This document shows positions 1-7,147 of a stretch of 13,938 bases of DNA, one piece after another. The stretch lies in the NCBI GenBank assembly GCA_031553775.1, contig JAVBLA010000059.1, positions 1 through 13,938 of the forward strand, written 5' to 3'. Source of the DNA: JAISFI01 sp031553775. GTDB taxonomy: Bacteria; Bacteroidota; Bacteroidia; Bacteroidales; Azobacteroidaceae. Position 1 is the first letter of the stretch; every line of letters starts with the position of its first letter. Below the pieces are notes generated by a model, which was not told where the DNA came from, did no database searches, and worked only from the letters and a program-made list of their open reading frames with translations. Position numbers and translations under genes: made by a program.

Positions 1-94
1 CTCCAAAAACCGGCAAATACGTTTTCCCTTCCTGCGCTTTTGAAGCAAAAAAAGAAAAAATTGTCATTGCAATAATTAAAATCGTTGTCTTCAT
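1..94 (-). CDS. Secreted protein, N-terminal fragment (cut by window edge)
   Basis: An ATG at 94-92 on the minus strand opens a frame that runs off the left edge after 31 codons. It begins MKTTILIIAMTIFSFFASKA followed by Gln-Glu-Gly-Lys. This is a typical signal peptide: two charged residues, a hydrophobic core of about 14 residues and an A-x-A-type signal peptidase I site before Gln21. It starts 12 bases after the stop of the upstream S74/T9SS gene, in the same orientation, so the two are very probably co-transcribed. The mature part is too short to assign a family. Co-expression with a T9SS substrate suggests an exported or envelope protein; that is inference. Confidence 0.75.
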   Translation of the reverse strand, partial: MKTTILIIAMTIFSFFASKAQEGKTYLPVFG

Positions 95-106
95 AATGAT
101 AGTATA

Positions 107-1342
107 TTAATCCGTTAAAATCATCCGTTTCGTATCCACTTCTTTTCCATCGGCAATCAACGAATAGAGATACATGCCGGGAGAGAGTTCCGTTCCATGA
201 ATAACCAGGCTGCCGGATATATCAGCAGGATAACGTTTCAGTAATGTTCCCTGCATATTAAAAATGCAGATGTGAGCGTTTTGTATACCGGAAGCCAGCG
301 TATAGCGTATTTCTGTACTGGCATTGAATGGATTGGGGGTATTCTGAAAGAGTTTACATCCGGAGGAAGCTTCAGAAGACGTTGTTGAGATAGCAGTCGA
401 TTCCGTTCCGGAGCGGAGTTCTTTGGGGAAAACGCTGCTTTTGAGTGTTTCAATCTGGATTTGCTGTTCTTTGATGGCTTCTATTAACAATCCTACTAAC
501 TCGGAATAAGCTACGGCTTTGATTCCGTCGTGGGCAGTCCTCACTGCTTCCGGTACGATAGCTTCCACTTCCTGGGCAATAACACCAATCCGTTTTCTTT
601 TCTTTTCTAAACTGATCTGATTCAATAAATCCCGGGATATTGCAGGTTTCCCATTTTCCTTTACATTTGCTTTTTCTGCTTCTATTCTGATCTCTTCATC
701 ACTAATAACGCTTTCCGGTAACGGATTGTAATCGAAGGTAACCCCTCGTAACTGCAAGACTTTTTTTAATGGGCTTTCAATGGTTTGAATATTGTTTTTA
801 GTGGATAAATCGGATTGTATATATTGCCCGGCGGAATAAACATCTCCATTACCATATACTTTGAATGTTTGTGTACCACCATTATACCAGACACAATAGG
901 CTACGGTTGTAGGCCTGTATACAATGGATTTGATATTATCTCCCCAATCAAAGCTGTGATAAGCCCTTGCCGAAATAGTTGCGTGATCTACCTGGCTGAC
1001 TGTAAACCGGCAATCGAAATCGGCATTGTAATTGTTAGTGGGCCTGCTTCCCAATGCAACAAATCCTGTTTGACCAATCCTGATGCTGTTCCCGAGATTA
1101 TCTCCCCGGGAGATATAACCTACATTTCCCTGCCGGAATAATTTGAAGTCTATGCCTCCGATTTGCGGATCATAGAAAGATAAGCCCTTATTATATCCGT
1201 CTGTCCCGATTTGTAACCAGCCATTATCCAGAGAATGGACAGTACCTACCGATACCTTACCATTTGATTGAACCTTAATTTGTGCGGAAACAGATACCGT
1301 AAAAAAACCTAATACAATGAATAGTGATAGATAATTTTTCAT
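107..1342 (-). CDS. Secreted tail-fibre-like protein with S74 chaperone domain and T9SS type A sorting domain
   Basis: This 411-residue protein has three parts. Residues 1-20 form a Sec signal peptide ending in Val-Ser-Ala before Gln21. Residues about 21-175 are rich in Gly, Asn and aromatic residues, as in trimeric fibre or stalk proteins. Residues about 176-300 match the peptidase S74 intramolecular chaperone domain of phage tail fibres and endosialidases: Ser177-Asp178, then TKNNI, the GVIAQEVE motif at 253-260, and a closing helix (YSELVGLLIEAIKE, 279-292) likely to form a coiled coil. After a Ser/Thr-rich linker, residues about 331-411 match the T9SS type A sorting domain (NPFN, IFNMQG, LSPGMYLYSL, a final KRMIL). 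The family chaperones trimerisation of the preceding fibre and in phage proteins is then cut off at its N-terminal Ser. The T9SS tail predicts export across the outer membrane and cell-surface attachment or release. A promoter match lies at 1463-1494. The ligand or function of the fibre part is unknown. Confidence 0.88.
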   Translation of the reverse strand: MKNYLSLFIVLGFFTVSVSAQIKVQSNGKVSVGTVHSLDNGWLQIGTDGYNKGLSFYDPQIGGIDFKLFRQGNVGYISRGDNLGNSIRIGQTGFVALGSRPTNNYNADFDCRFTVSQVDHATISARAYHSFDWGDNIKSIVYRPTTVAYCVWYNGGTQTFKVYGNGDVYSAGQYIQSDLSTKNNIQTIESPLKKVLQLRGVTFDYNPLPESVISDEEIRIEAEKANVKENGKPAISRDLLNQISLEKKRKRIGVIAQEVEAIVPEAVRTAHDGIKAVAYSELVGLLIEAIKEQQIQIETLKSSVFPKELRSGTESTAISTTSSEASSGCKLFQNTPNPFNASTEIRYTLASGIQNAHICIFNMQGTLLKRYPADISGSLVIHGTELSPGMYLYSLIADGKEVDTKRMILTD

Positions 1343-1462
1343 AATACAGATATTTATAAATTAAACAATAAATGAGAAATCGAATGTACTAATAATTTGT
1401 ATAAACCTGTATATTGCTTTTGAACTGCAAGATCAAGATCAAGTGTCAAATCTTAAATTTTC

Positions 1463-1494
1463 CAAATATAGTACATTTTTATTCAAAATCCAAA
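1463..1494 (-). promoter_or_regulatory. Promoter of the S74/T9SS gene
   Basis: Read on the minus strand, TTTG (1494-1491) is followed after 20 bases by TATATTTG (1470-1463). This matches the Bacteroidetes housekeeping sigma consensus at both the -33 and -7 elements with a normal spacer. Transcription would start near 1456, leaving a leader of about 113 bases before the ATG at 1342. Confidence 0.6.
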
Positions 1495-1605
1495 AGAAAT
1501 AACAGGAAAAATCAAATAATCACCCTTTTGTAGCCAATTGATAAGAATTAATCCATTGACCACTATTTTTCCCCCTTACACCCTGAAAATTTGATGTCAA
1601 TTCCT

Positions 1606-1613
1606 TATTTTTG
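1606..1613 (+). promoter_or_regulatory. -7 promoter element of the histidine kinase gene
   Basis: TATTTTTG fits the Bacteroidetes -7 consensus TAnnTTTG. I see no good -33 TTTG at 19-20 bases upstream. If used, transcription would start near 1620, which favours translation from the ATG at 1640 rather than the TTG at 1619. Confidence 0.45.
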
Positions 1614-1639
1614 TCCCTTTGTGCCGTAAAAATAAATAC

Positions 1640-2728
1640 ATGTTACCCCTTACCAAAGAAAAATGGATGATTGTATCGGCTCATGTGGCAGGATGGATCC
1701 TCTTCATGATGTTGCCGTTTGCCGATGAACCGGAGTTGATAACACGTCTGTTTAAACCTCCGTTTTTCTTCCTGATTTTCAATTGTTTTTTTATTGTTTA
1801 TTTTTATTTCAATTTCAATATACTGGTCCCCCGTTTGTTGTATGAGAAACGGGTGTGGTTGTTTGTGAGTGTAACAGTACTGATTCTTTTGGTGATTTGT
1901 TATTTCATTCCATTATGTATGAGGGAGTTCATGCCACACCATCCTCCTCCCGGAGCAGAAAATGTTCCATTTTCACTTCCGGAACACCTTCCTTTTCAAC
2001 CTAAAAAAGGTATTTTTCTCAAAGATAAGATGATGCAATTGGGATTCTTCCGGCATCTTGCCTATTTTTTATTGGCTTTTATCGTCAGCACGGGAATTAA
2101 AGTTATTGCTGAATGGTACAGGCAAAAGCAGCGTTTACAAGAGCTGGAACATTCCAAGATATCGGCAGAGTTATCATTTTTAAAATCCCAGATCCATCCG
2201 CATTTTTTGTTTAATAGTTTAAATAGCATTTATTATCTGTCTATCAGCAAAGATGATAAAGCACCGGAGTCTATTATGAGACTTTCCAATTTCCTGCGCT
2301 TTGTCACCACGGAAAGTGATAAAGATTTTATTCCACTCGAAACGGAGATCCATACCTTGGGAGAATACCTGGAACTACAGAAGCTAAGGGCATCCGATAA
2401 ATTATATGTATCTTTCGAAGTGGAAGGAAATCCGGAATTCCGGAAAATTATTCCGCTGGTCTTTCTCCCGTTTGTGGAAAATGCTTTCAAATATGGTGTC
2501 AGTGCCCGCTCGGAAAGCAGTATCGAAATAAAAATTCACATTGACAAAGGCATACTGGATTTTAATATATCCAATACAATCTTTCCGGTTCAGAAAGGAA
2601 TATCACAATCGGGTGTGGGACTCGAAAATATCCGTAAACGCCTCGACCTGGCATACCCCGGCAGGCATACCCTGGAAATCAAAGAAGAAAACAAAATGTT
2701 CAACGTTTCCCTGAATATCAAATTATGA
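1640..2728 (+). CDS. LytS/YehU-type sensor histidine kinase
   Basis: This 362-residue membrane kinase is counted from the ATG at 1640. Four hydrophobic helices are visible at about 10-27, 41-62, 71-92 and 140-158. The basic stretch between helices 2 and 3 places the N-terminus and kinase part in the cytoplasm, so the 93-139 loop is periplasmic. That loop is rich in Met, His and Pro (MREFMPHHPPP at 94-104). A helical linker leads to the His_kinase signature QIHPHFLFNSLN (184-195), in which His188 is the expected phosphoacceptor. The ATPase part follows, with the N-box LPFVENAFKYG (276-286) and G-box GVGLENIRKRL (325-335). It should phosphorylate the LytTR regulator encoded 56 bases downstream. 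An in-frame TTG at 1619 would add seven residues, but the -7 element at 1606-1613 makes it unlikely. The signal is unknown. Confidence 0.92.
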   Translation: MLPLTKEKWMIVSAHVAGWILFMMLPFADEPELITRLFKPPFFFLIFNCFFIVYFYFNFNILVPRLLYEKRVWLFVSVTVLILLVICYFIPLCMREFMPHHPPPGAENVPFSLPEHLPFQPKKGIFLKDKMMQLGFFRHLAYFLLAFIVSTGIKVIAEWYRQKQRLQELEHSKISAELSFLKSQIHPHFLFNSLNSIYYLSISKDDKAPESIMRLSNFLRFVTTESDKDFIPLETEIHTLGEYLELQKLRASDKLYVSFEVEGNPEFRKIIPLVFLPFVENAFKYGVSARSESSIEIKIHIDKGILDFNISNTIFPVQKGISQSGVGLENIRKRLDLAYPGRHTLEIKEENKMFNVSLNIKL

Positions 2729-2747
2729 AACATTTTGTTAATAAAAA

Positions 2748-2775
2748 TTTTTAATTCTCAATTTTCAATTTTCAA
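2748..2775 (+). repeat. Heptamer array (4 units) before the regulator start
   Basis: Four contiguous 7-base units fit TTnTYAA; the last two are exact TTTTCAA. The array ends 9 bases before the ATG at 2785. Related arrays at 6321-6348 and 11042-11069 have the same unit, copy number and distance to a start codon. Confidence 0.75.
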
Positions 2776-2784
2776 TTATAAAAA

Positions 2785-3525
2785 ATGAGGCAAATTCGCT
2801 GCGTGGCTTTAGACGACGAACCGTTAGCCCTGAAACTGATAGAAAATTATTGCGAAAGAGTACCGAATATAGAACTGTTAGGTACTTATTCCGACCCCTT
2901 TGATGCACTGACCTGTATCAGGACATCCCAACCGGATCTGATTTTTCTCGATATCCAGATGCCGGATCTAACCGGACTCGATATTGCCGGAGTCCTCGAT
3001 AAAGAGATCCTGGTAATTTTTACCACTGCCTACAAACAATATGCCGTGGAAGGATTCAACCTGAATGTGGTGGATTATCTTTTGAAACCGTTTGATTTCA
3101 ACCGTTTTTCCGCGGCTTTGGATAAAGTACAGGATCGTCTCCGGATATTGGACGATAAAAAAACAGGAATTCCTGAAAATGAAGGAATTGGCGGACAAGG
3201 TGATATGGAAATTCAGCCGGAATATATCGTATTCAAATATAATTATCAAAATCACAAACTACCTGTCCATTACATTTTATACCTGGAAGCATACGATAAT
3301 TATGTAAAAATCATTACTCAGGAAAAGATCTACATGCCGATCATGACATTGAAAAATATTGAGCAAATACTGCCGGAGGGGAAATTCGTACGTGTGCATA
3401 AATCCTTCCTGGTTCCGGTGGAAAAGATCACTTCTTTCGGCAGTCACCATGTGATGATAGGAGATAAGGAACTTCCCATAGGGAAAGCCTACAAAACCGA
3501 ATTTTTAAAGAAAATGAAACCCTGA
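2785..3525 (+). CDS. LytTR-family response regulator
   Basis: This 246-residue regulator has an N-terminal receiver domain (about 3-120). The acidic pair Asp10-Asp11, the phosphoacceptor Asp56 in LIFLDIQMPD, Thr80/Thr81 and Lys101-Pro102 are all present. A charged linker (about 121-143) leads to a LytTR DNA-binding domain (about 145-246) with the typical LYLEAYDNYVKI strand and FVRVHKSFLV segment. It is the evident partner of the LytS-like kinase upstream. LytTR proteins usually bind paired short direct repeats; I did not find a convincing pair in this window. Its stop codon shares a base with the start of the receptor gene (TGATG at 3523-3527), so the two are translationally coupled. The leader carries a four-unit heptamer array rather than a Shine-Dalgarno sequence. 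Confidence 0.93.
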   Translation: MRQIRCVALDDEPLALKLIENYCERVPNIELLGTYSDPFDALTCIRTSQPDLIFLDIQMPDLTGLDIAGVLDKEILVIFTTAYKQYAVEGFNLNVVDYLLKPFDFNRFSAALDKVQDRLRILDDKKTGIPENEGIGGQGDMEIQPEYIVFKYNYQNHKLPVHYILYLEAYDNYVKIITQEKIYMPIMTLKNIEQILPEGKFVRVHKSFLVPVEKITSFGSHHVMIGDKELPIGKAYKTEFLKKMKP

Positions 3526-6209
3526 TGAAAAACTGTCTCATTACTTTCCTGATTGCTTTTTGTTGTTTCCAGGCGAAAGCGGAAGTCCGCGATTCCATTC
3601 TGGTAAAAGAAAACTATTTTGGCGCACCGCTAACGAGGGTGCTGAATGATTTCCGGGATAAATACAACCTCCCGCTAAAATACGATTCTACACTGATTAC
3701 AAAGTACACTTTTGATTACCTGTATACCGGGACCCCTCGTCAGCTGGCATTCGATGTGATTTTCCGTACATTCAAAGATTTGTCTTATTATGCCGACGAA
3801 TCGGGAATTTATTGTATAGTATTGACGAAAAATATTCCCAGAAACCGTACTAAAGTGGAAAATAAAAGATATGAGGGAAAGGCTACCCGCAAAAATTTTA
3901 CAGTAACAGGACGGATCAAGGATATCGGTAACGGAGAACCATTGCCGTTCGCATCCGTTCAGGTGGAAGGCACGAACGTTGGAACCACTACCAATACCGA
4001 CGGATATTTTACCTTATATAATGTTCCGTCCGATACGGAAATACTGATATTCAAATACTTAGGATATGAAACGCAGAAGTTTTATCTTTCGCCTGAGATT
4101 TCTGTAACAGGTTTGTTCGTGGAGCTTCATCCTTCGGCCAATCTCCTGGATGAAGTAGTTGTAGTAAAAGAAAGAGAAGATGTATTGAAAGTTCCCCGGG
4201 AAATCAGTGTGATACAGACCACCGCAGCCAAAATAGCCGAACTTCCGGCTTTGGGAGAGAAAGATATTTTCCGTACATTTCAGTTGATGCCGGGTATTGC
4301 CGGAAGTAACGAATCGTCTGCCGGAATGTATGTCAGGGGAGGAACACCCGACCAGAACCTGGTATTATACGATGGGTTCACTATTTACCACCAGGATCAC
4401 CTGATGGGCGTTTTCAGCGCTTTCAACTCTAATGCGGTGAAAGATGTTCAACTGTTCAAAGGAGGATTCGATGCCCGTTATGGCGGTCGTCTGTCGAGTG
4501 TGATGGAACTGGTGGGTAAAACAGGTAACGATAAACAATTCAATGTCGGCGGTGACATAGGCTTTCTCGGTTTTAATGCCTTTGTAGAAATTCCTTTCAA
4601 AGAAAAAGGATCGTTTTTCCTTGCAGGGAGACGGTCATTCCAGAGTTTTATGTATGACAAATTCACAGACGTTTACTCCGAAAACCAGCAAACAGGTATG
4701 CGGGGTGGTGGTGGCGGACGCGGAATGATGCGAAACCAGGAAAAACCGAAATCGTATTTTTACGATCTGAATGCCAAACTTACTTTCAGCCCCTCTAATA
4801 AAGATATTTTCTCATTGAGCTTTTTTAATGGTGAAGACGATCTGGATAATTCCAGGGAATCTTTCGGCTCTTCCATGATGGGCGGAAGCATTACCGACCT
4901 GACGGAATGGGGAAATATCGGTTCAGCCTTGAAATGGTCAAGGAAATGGAGCCCACGGTTCTATTCCAATGCCCTGCTTTCCTTTTCCAACTATTACAGC
5001 CTGAGAAACCGGCAGAATAACATGGAGGAATCGAATACCTCAGGGAATGTTGTCACCCTGTTCGATCAGAATACCAATGAGGATAACGACTTGTGGGACT
5101 ACTCGTTCAAATGGGATAACGAATACAAATTCAATGCCTTCAACAAGCTGGAATTCGGTTTAAATTATTCATATTACGATATTAATTACAAGTATACTAA
5201 ATCGGATACTCTAAGCATTATCAATATGAATAATACAGGACAGATCTTTACCGGATATGTACAGGATCGTTGGAATTTCGGATCTGGTTTTACCTTCCTG
5301 CCGGGGGTACGGCTGACTTATTATGATGTGACATCCAAACTCTATCCGGAACCTCGTGCCCAGTTTTATTATGATGCGACAGATAAGCTGAGATTCAAGG
5401 CATCTACGGGCCTCTATTACCAGTTTACCAACCGGATTGTCAGGGAAGATATTTCCGCCGGAAGCCGGGATATCTGGTTATTGTCCGACGATCAGGTTAT
5501 TCCCGTAAGCAATGCCGTTCATTATGTGGCAGGGGCAACTTACGAAACAAAAAGTTTTCTCTTCGACCTGGAATTTTATTACAAGAAAATGAACGATTTA
5601 AGTGAGTACACGTTAAGGTTTGCTCCAAGTTTCCTGAATCAAAGCGATTACCAGCAGTTCTTTTACACAGGAGATGGCTATTCAAGAGGATTGGATCTGC
5701 TGTTACAGAAAAAATTCGGAAAACTGACCGGCTGGATCGCTTATACCCTGAGCGAAACCCGGAATCGTTTTTCTGTATACGGTGATGGATATTTTCCTGC
5801 GAACCAGGATGTAACCAACGAATTCAAGACAACATTAACCTACAAGCCGATTCGTGACCTGACTTTCTCTGCTACCTGGATTTATGCCACCGGAAGGCCT
5901 TATACCAGTCCGGTAGGAGGATATACCCTGAATACCCCCAATGGCGGAAGTATGAGCTTCCTGGTTGTCGATGGTAAAAACAACGACCGGTATCCCGATT
6001 ATCATCGTCTGGATTTGCTGGTCAAATACGATCTTTCTTTTATCAAATCGTTCAAGTCCAGCCTGAGTTTCTCTCTGTTCAACGCATACGACCAGACCAA
6101 TGTCTGGTATAAAGAGTTCAGGTATGATAAGATCAACGCCCTTACGGAAACGAACATCAACCTGTTGGGATGTACCCCGAATTTAACGTTCAGTTTCTCT
6201 CTTAGATAG
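3525..6209 (+). CDS. TonB-dependent outer-membrane receptor with STN and carboxypeptidase-like N-terminal domains
   Basis: This 894-residue receptor starts with a signal peptide (1-19, ending AKA). An STN domain follows (about 25-103), the periplasmic signalling fold found in secretins and transducing TonB receptors. Next is a carboxypeptidase-regulatory-like domain (about 125-210; VTGRIKD, TNTDGYFTLYNVP, KYLGYE). A DEVVVV stretch (209-214) may serve as TonB box. The plug spans about 222-332 (PREISVIQ, MPGIAG, YVRGGTPDQNLVLYDG, FKGGFDARYGGRLSS), and the rest is a beta-barrel ending in Phe-Ser-Phe-Ser-Leu-Arg. Residues 391-403 form a Gly/Met/Arg-rich patch in what is likely an extracellular loop. 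It imports an unidentified ligand using TonB energy. STN receptors usually signal to an anti-sigma factor, but none is encoded here; a histidine kinase and LytTR regulator sit upstream instead. The start overlaps the regulator stop by one base. Confidence 0.93.
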   Translation: MKNCLITFLIAFCCFQAKAEVRDSILVKENYFGAPLTRVLNDFRDKYNLPLKYDSTLITKYTFDYLYTGTPRQLAFDVIFRTFKDLSYYADESGIYCIVLTKNIPRNRTKVENKRYEGKATRKNFTVTGRIKDIGNGEPLPFASVQVEGTNVGTTTNTDGYFTLYNVPSDTEILIFKYLGYETQKFYLSPEISVTGLFVELHPSANLLDEVVVVKEREDVLKVPREISVIQTTAAKIAELPALGEKDIFRTFQLMPGIAGSNESSAGMYVRGGTPDQNLVLYDGFTIYHQDHLMGVFSAFNSNAVKDVQLFKGGFDARYGGRLSSVMELVGKTGNDKQFNVGGDIGFLGFNAFVEIPFKEKGSFFLAGRRSFQSFMYDKFTDVYSENQQTGMRGGGGGRGMMRNQEKPKSYFYDLNAKLTFSPSNKDIFSLSFFNGEDDLDNSRESFGSSMMGGSITDLTEWGNIGSALKWSRKWSPRFYSNALLSFSNYYSLRNRQNNMEESNTSGNVVTLFDQNTNEDNDLWDYSFKWDNEYKFNAFNKLEFGLNYSYYDINYKYTKSDTLSIINMNNTGQIFTGYVQDRWNFGSGFTFLPGVRLTYYDVTSKLYPEPRAQFYYDATDKLRFKASTGLYYQFTNRIVREDISAGSRDIWLLSDDQVIPVSNAVHYVAGATYETKSFLFDLEFYYKKMNDLSEYTLRFAPSFLNQSDYQQFFYTGDGYSRGLDLLLQKKFGKLTGWIAYTLSETRNRFSVYGDGYFPANQDVTNEFKTTLTYKPIRDLTFSATWIYATGRPYTSPVGGYTLNTPNGGSMSFLVVDGKNNDRYPDYHRLDLLVKYDLSFIKSFKSSLSFSLFNAYDQTNVWYKEFRYDKINALTETNINLLGCTPNLTFSFSLR

Positions 6210-6234
6210 TTAAGAACTGACGACAAACCTAATG

Positions 6235-6289
6235 CCATCAAGCTTGCTTGCATGGTTGAGGTGCGAAGGAGATCAAGACCGCGAAGCGG
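6235..6289 (+). promoter_or_regulatory. Two hairpins between receptor and lipoprotein genes
   Basis: The first hairpin (6235-6255) pairs CCATCAAG with CTTGCATGG around a CTTG loop, with one bulged G. The second (6279-6289) pairs CCGC with GCGG around GAA and is followed by AT-rich sequence without a clean U tract. They could be mRNA stabilisers, processing sites or a weak attenuator that lowers lipoprotein expression relative to the receptor. This is inference from structure alone. Confidence 0.35.
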
Positions 6290-6320
6290 GATTAATTAAG
6301 AATTAAAAAACATCAATTCA

Positions 6321-6348
6321 TTTTCAATTTTCAATTATCAATTTTCAA
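6321..6348 (+). repeat. Heptamer array (4 units) before the lipoprotein start
   Basis: There are four contiguous 7-base units, three exact TTTTCAA and one TTATCAA. The array ends 10 bases before the ATG at 6359. It is preceded by CATCAATTCA, which resembles the flank of the array at 11042-11069. Confidence 0.78.
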
Positions 6349-6358
6349 TTCTCTCCCT

Positions 6359-7147
6359 ATGAACTTATTAAAACACACAATACTATATTCAATACTTGCC
6401 GTCTTTCTTTCCTCCTGTGGAGAAGACTTACTCGAATACGACAACGTCGTGGAAATGCCCGTGGTAGAAGCTTACCTGATGGAAGGTGCATCTTCTTTTT
6501 CGGTCAAACTTTATTCTGTGGAATCGTTGACAGAGATCAATACTTCAAAACCCATCAAAGGCCTGCAGGTATATGCCAATGATCAACTGCTTACCGAAAG
6601 TCAGGATGGAGGTACATACACCTTAAGTCTTCCGGGAAATGCTCTGCGGGAAAACCAGAAATTTGAACTGTCGTTTACCCGCAATGGTCAGAGAATCTCC
6701 GGAAACACGATTATTCCGGCAAAACCGGCAGTAAAAATTTCGCAATCGTATATTTACCGGAAATATTATTATTTCTATTATTCAACCAGCAGTGAAGACG
6801 AAGTGTACTTAACCTGGGACGATCCTGATCATTCCTATTACCAGGTTTATGTGCAGCATCTGGATGATAGCAGCTCTTCCGGTTCGGGATTTCCCGGCAT
6901 GGATTTTCCAAACAGGATGATGCAGCCCTTCCAGGGAAATTCGTATACATTGAGGGAAATGGATATCCGTTCTTCTGGAAATTACAGGATCATTCTGTAT
7001 AGAGTAGACAAAGATTATGCGGAGCTTTACGAGCGGATCAGCTCCACCGACCTGGCTAACCCCGTGAGTTCGATAGAAAACGCATTGGGCGTATTTACCT
7101 CCATGGCTTCGGATACGGTTTATTTTTCGGTATTGGAAACCGAATAA
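6359..7147 (+). CDS. DUF4249-type outer-membrane lipoprotein
   Basis: This 262-residue protein has a lipoprotein signal peptide: Lys5, a hydrophobic core, then the lipobox LSSC with Cys20. The residues just after the cysteine are Gly-Glu-Asp. Acidic residues there resemble the lipoprotein export signal of Bacteroidetes, so it is probably exposed on the cell surface. The mature part is beta-rich (VEAYLMEG, IKGLQVYANDQLL, LSFTRNGQRISGNTIIP), as in DUF4249 proteins, whose genes commonly sit next to TonB-dependent receptors. At 262 residues it is at the short end of what I would expect for that family. Residues 171-188 form a Ser/Gly/Met-rich loop (SGFPGMDFPNRMM), which echoes the Gly/Met patch of the receptor. 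It likely partners the receptor in capturing an unknown ligand. The last 28 bases overlap the 3' end of the convergent helicase gene. Confidence 0.82.
   Translation: MNLLKHTILYSILAVFLSSCGEDLLEYDNVVEMPVVEAYLMEGASSFSVKLYSVESLTEINTSKPIKGLQVYANDQLLTESQDGGTYTLSLPGNALRENQKFELSFTRNGQRISGNTIIPAKPAVKISQSYIYRKYYYFYYSTSSEDEVYLTWDDPDHSYYQVYVQHLDDSSSSGSGFPGMDFPNRMMQPFQGNSYTLREMDIRSSGNYRIILYRVDKDYAELYERISSTDLANPVSSIENALGVFTSMASDTVYFSVLETE

Larger units (their letters stand above)
1343..1639. other. Divergent intergenic region between fibre gene and histidine kinase
   Basis: This AT-rich stretch of about 300 bases separates two divergent genes. It holds a good minus-strand promoter (1463-1494) and a plus-strand -7 element (1606-1613). 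Between them I see only a short direct repeat (GATCAA twice near 1430-1441) and no hairpin or open frame of note. With both promoters placed inside it, a shared regulator could act here, but no clear operator is visible. Confidence 0.5.

Noticed and set aside
815..1141. Plus-strand open frame of 108 codons
   Set aside because: It lies wholly within the S74/T9SS gene on the other strand and has no recognisable domain, promoter or leader.
107..1342. Prophage tail-fibre gene
   Set aside because: The S74 domain is phage-like, but a signal peptide and a T9SS sorting domain show a host-secreted protein, and there are no other phage genes around it.
1619..1639. Kinase start at the in-frame TTG at 1619
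   Set aside because: The -7 element at 1606-1613 would place the transcript start at about 1620, and the ATG at 1640 gives a normal N-terminus leading into the first membrane helix.
2748..2775. CRISPR repeat or transposon end
   Set aside because: The units are contiguous 7-mers with no spacers, and no transposase or target-site duplication is seen.
3525..7147. SusC/SusD polysaccharide utilisation locus
   Set aside because: The lipoprotein is DUF4249-like and much shorter than SusD proteins, the receptor has an STN domain and no SusC signature that I can see, and no glycan-degrading enzyme is nearby.
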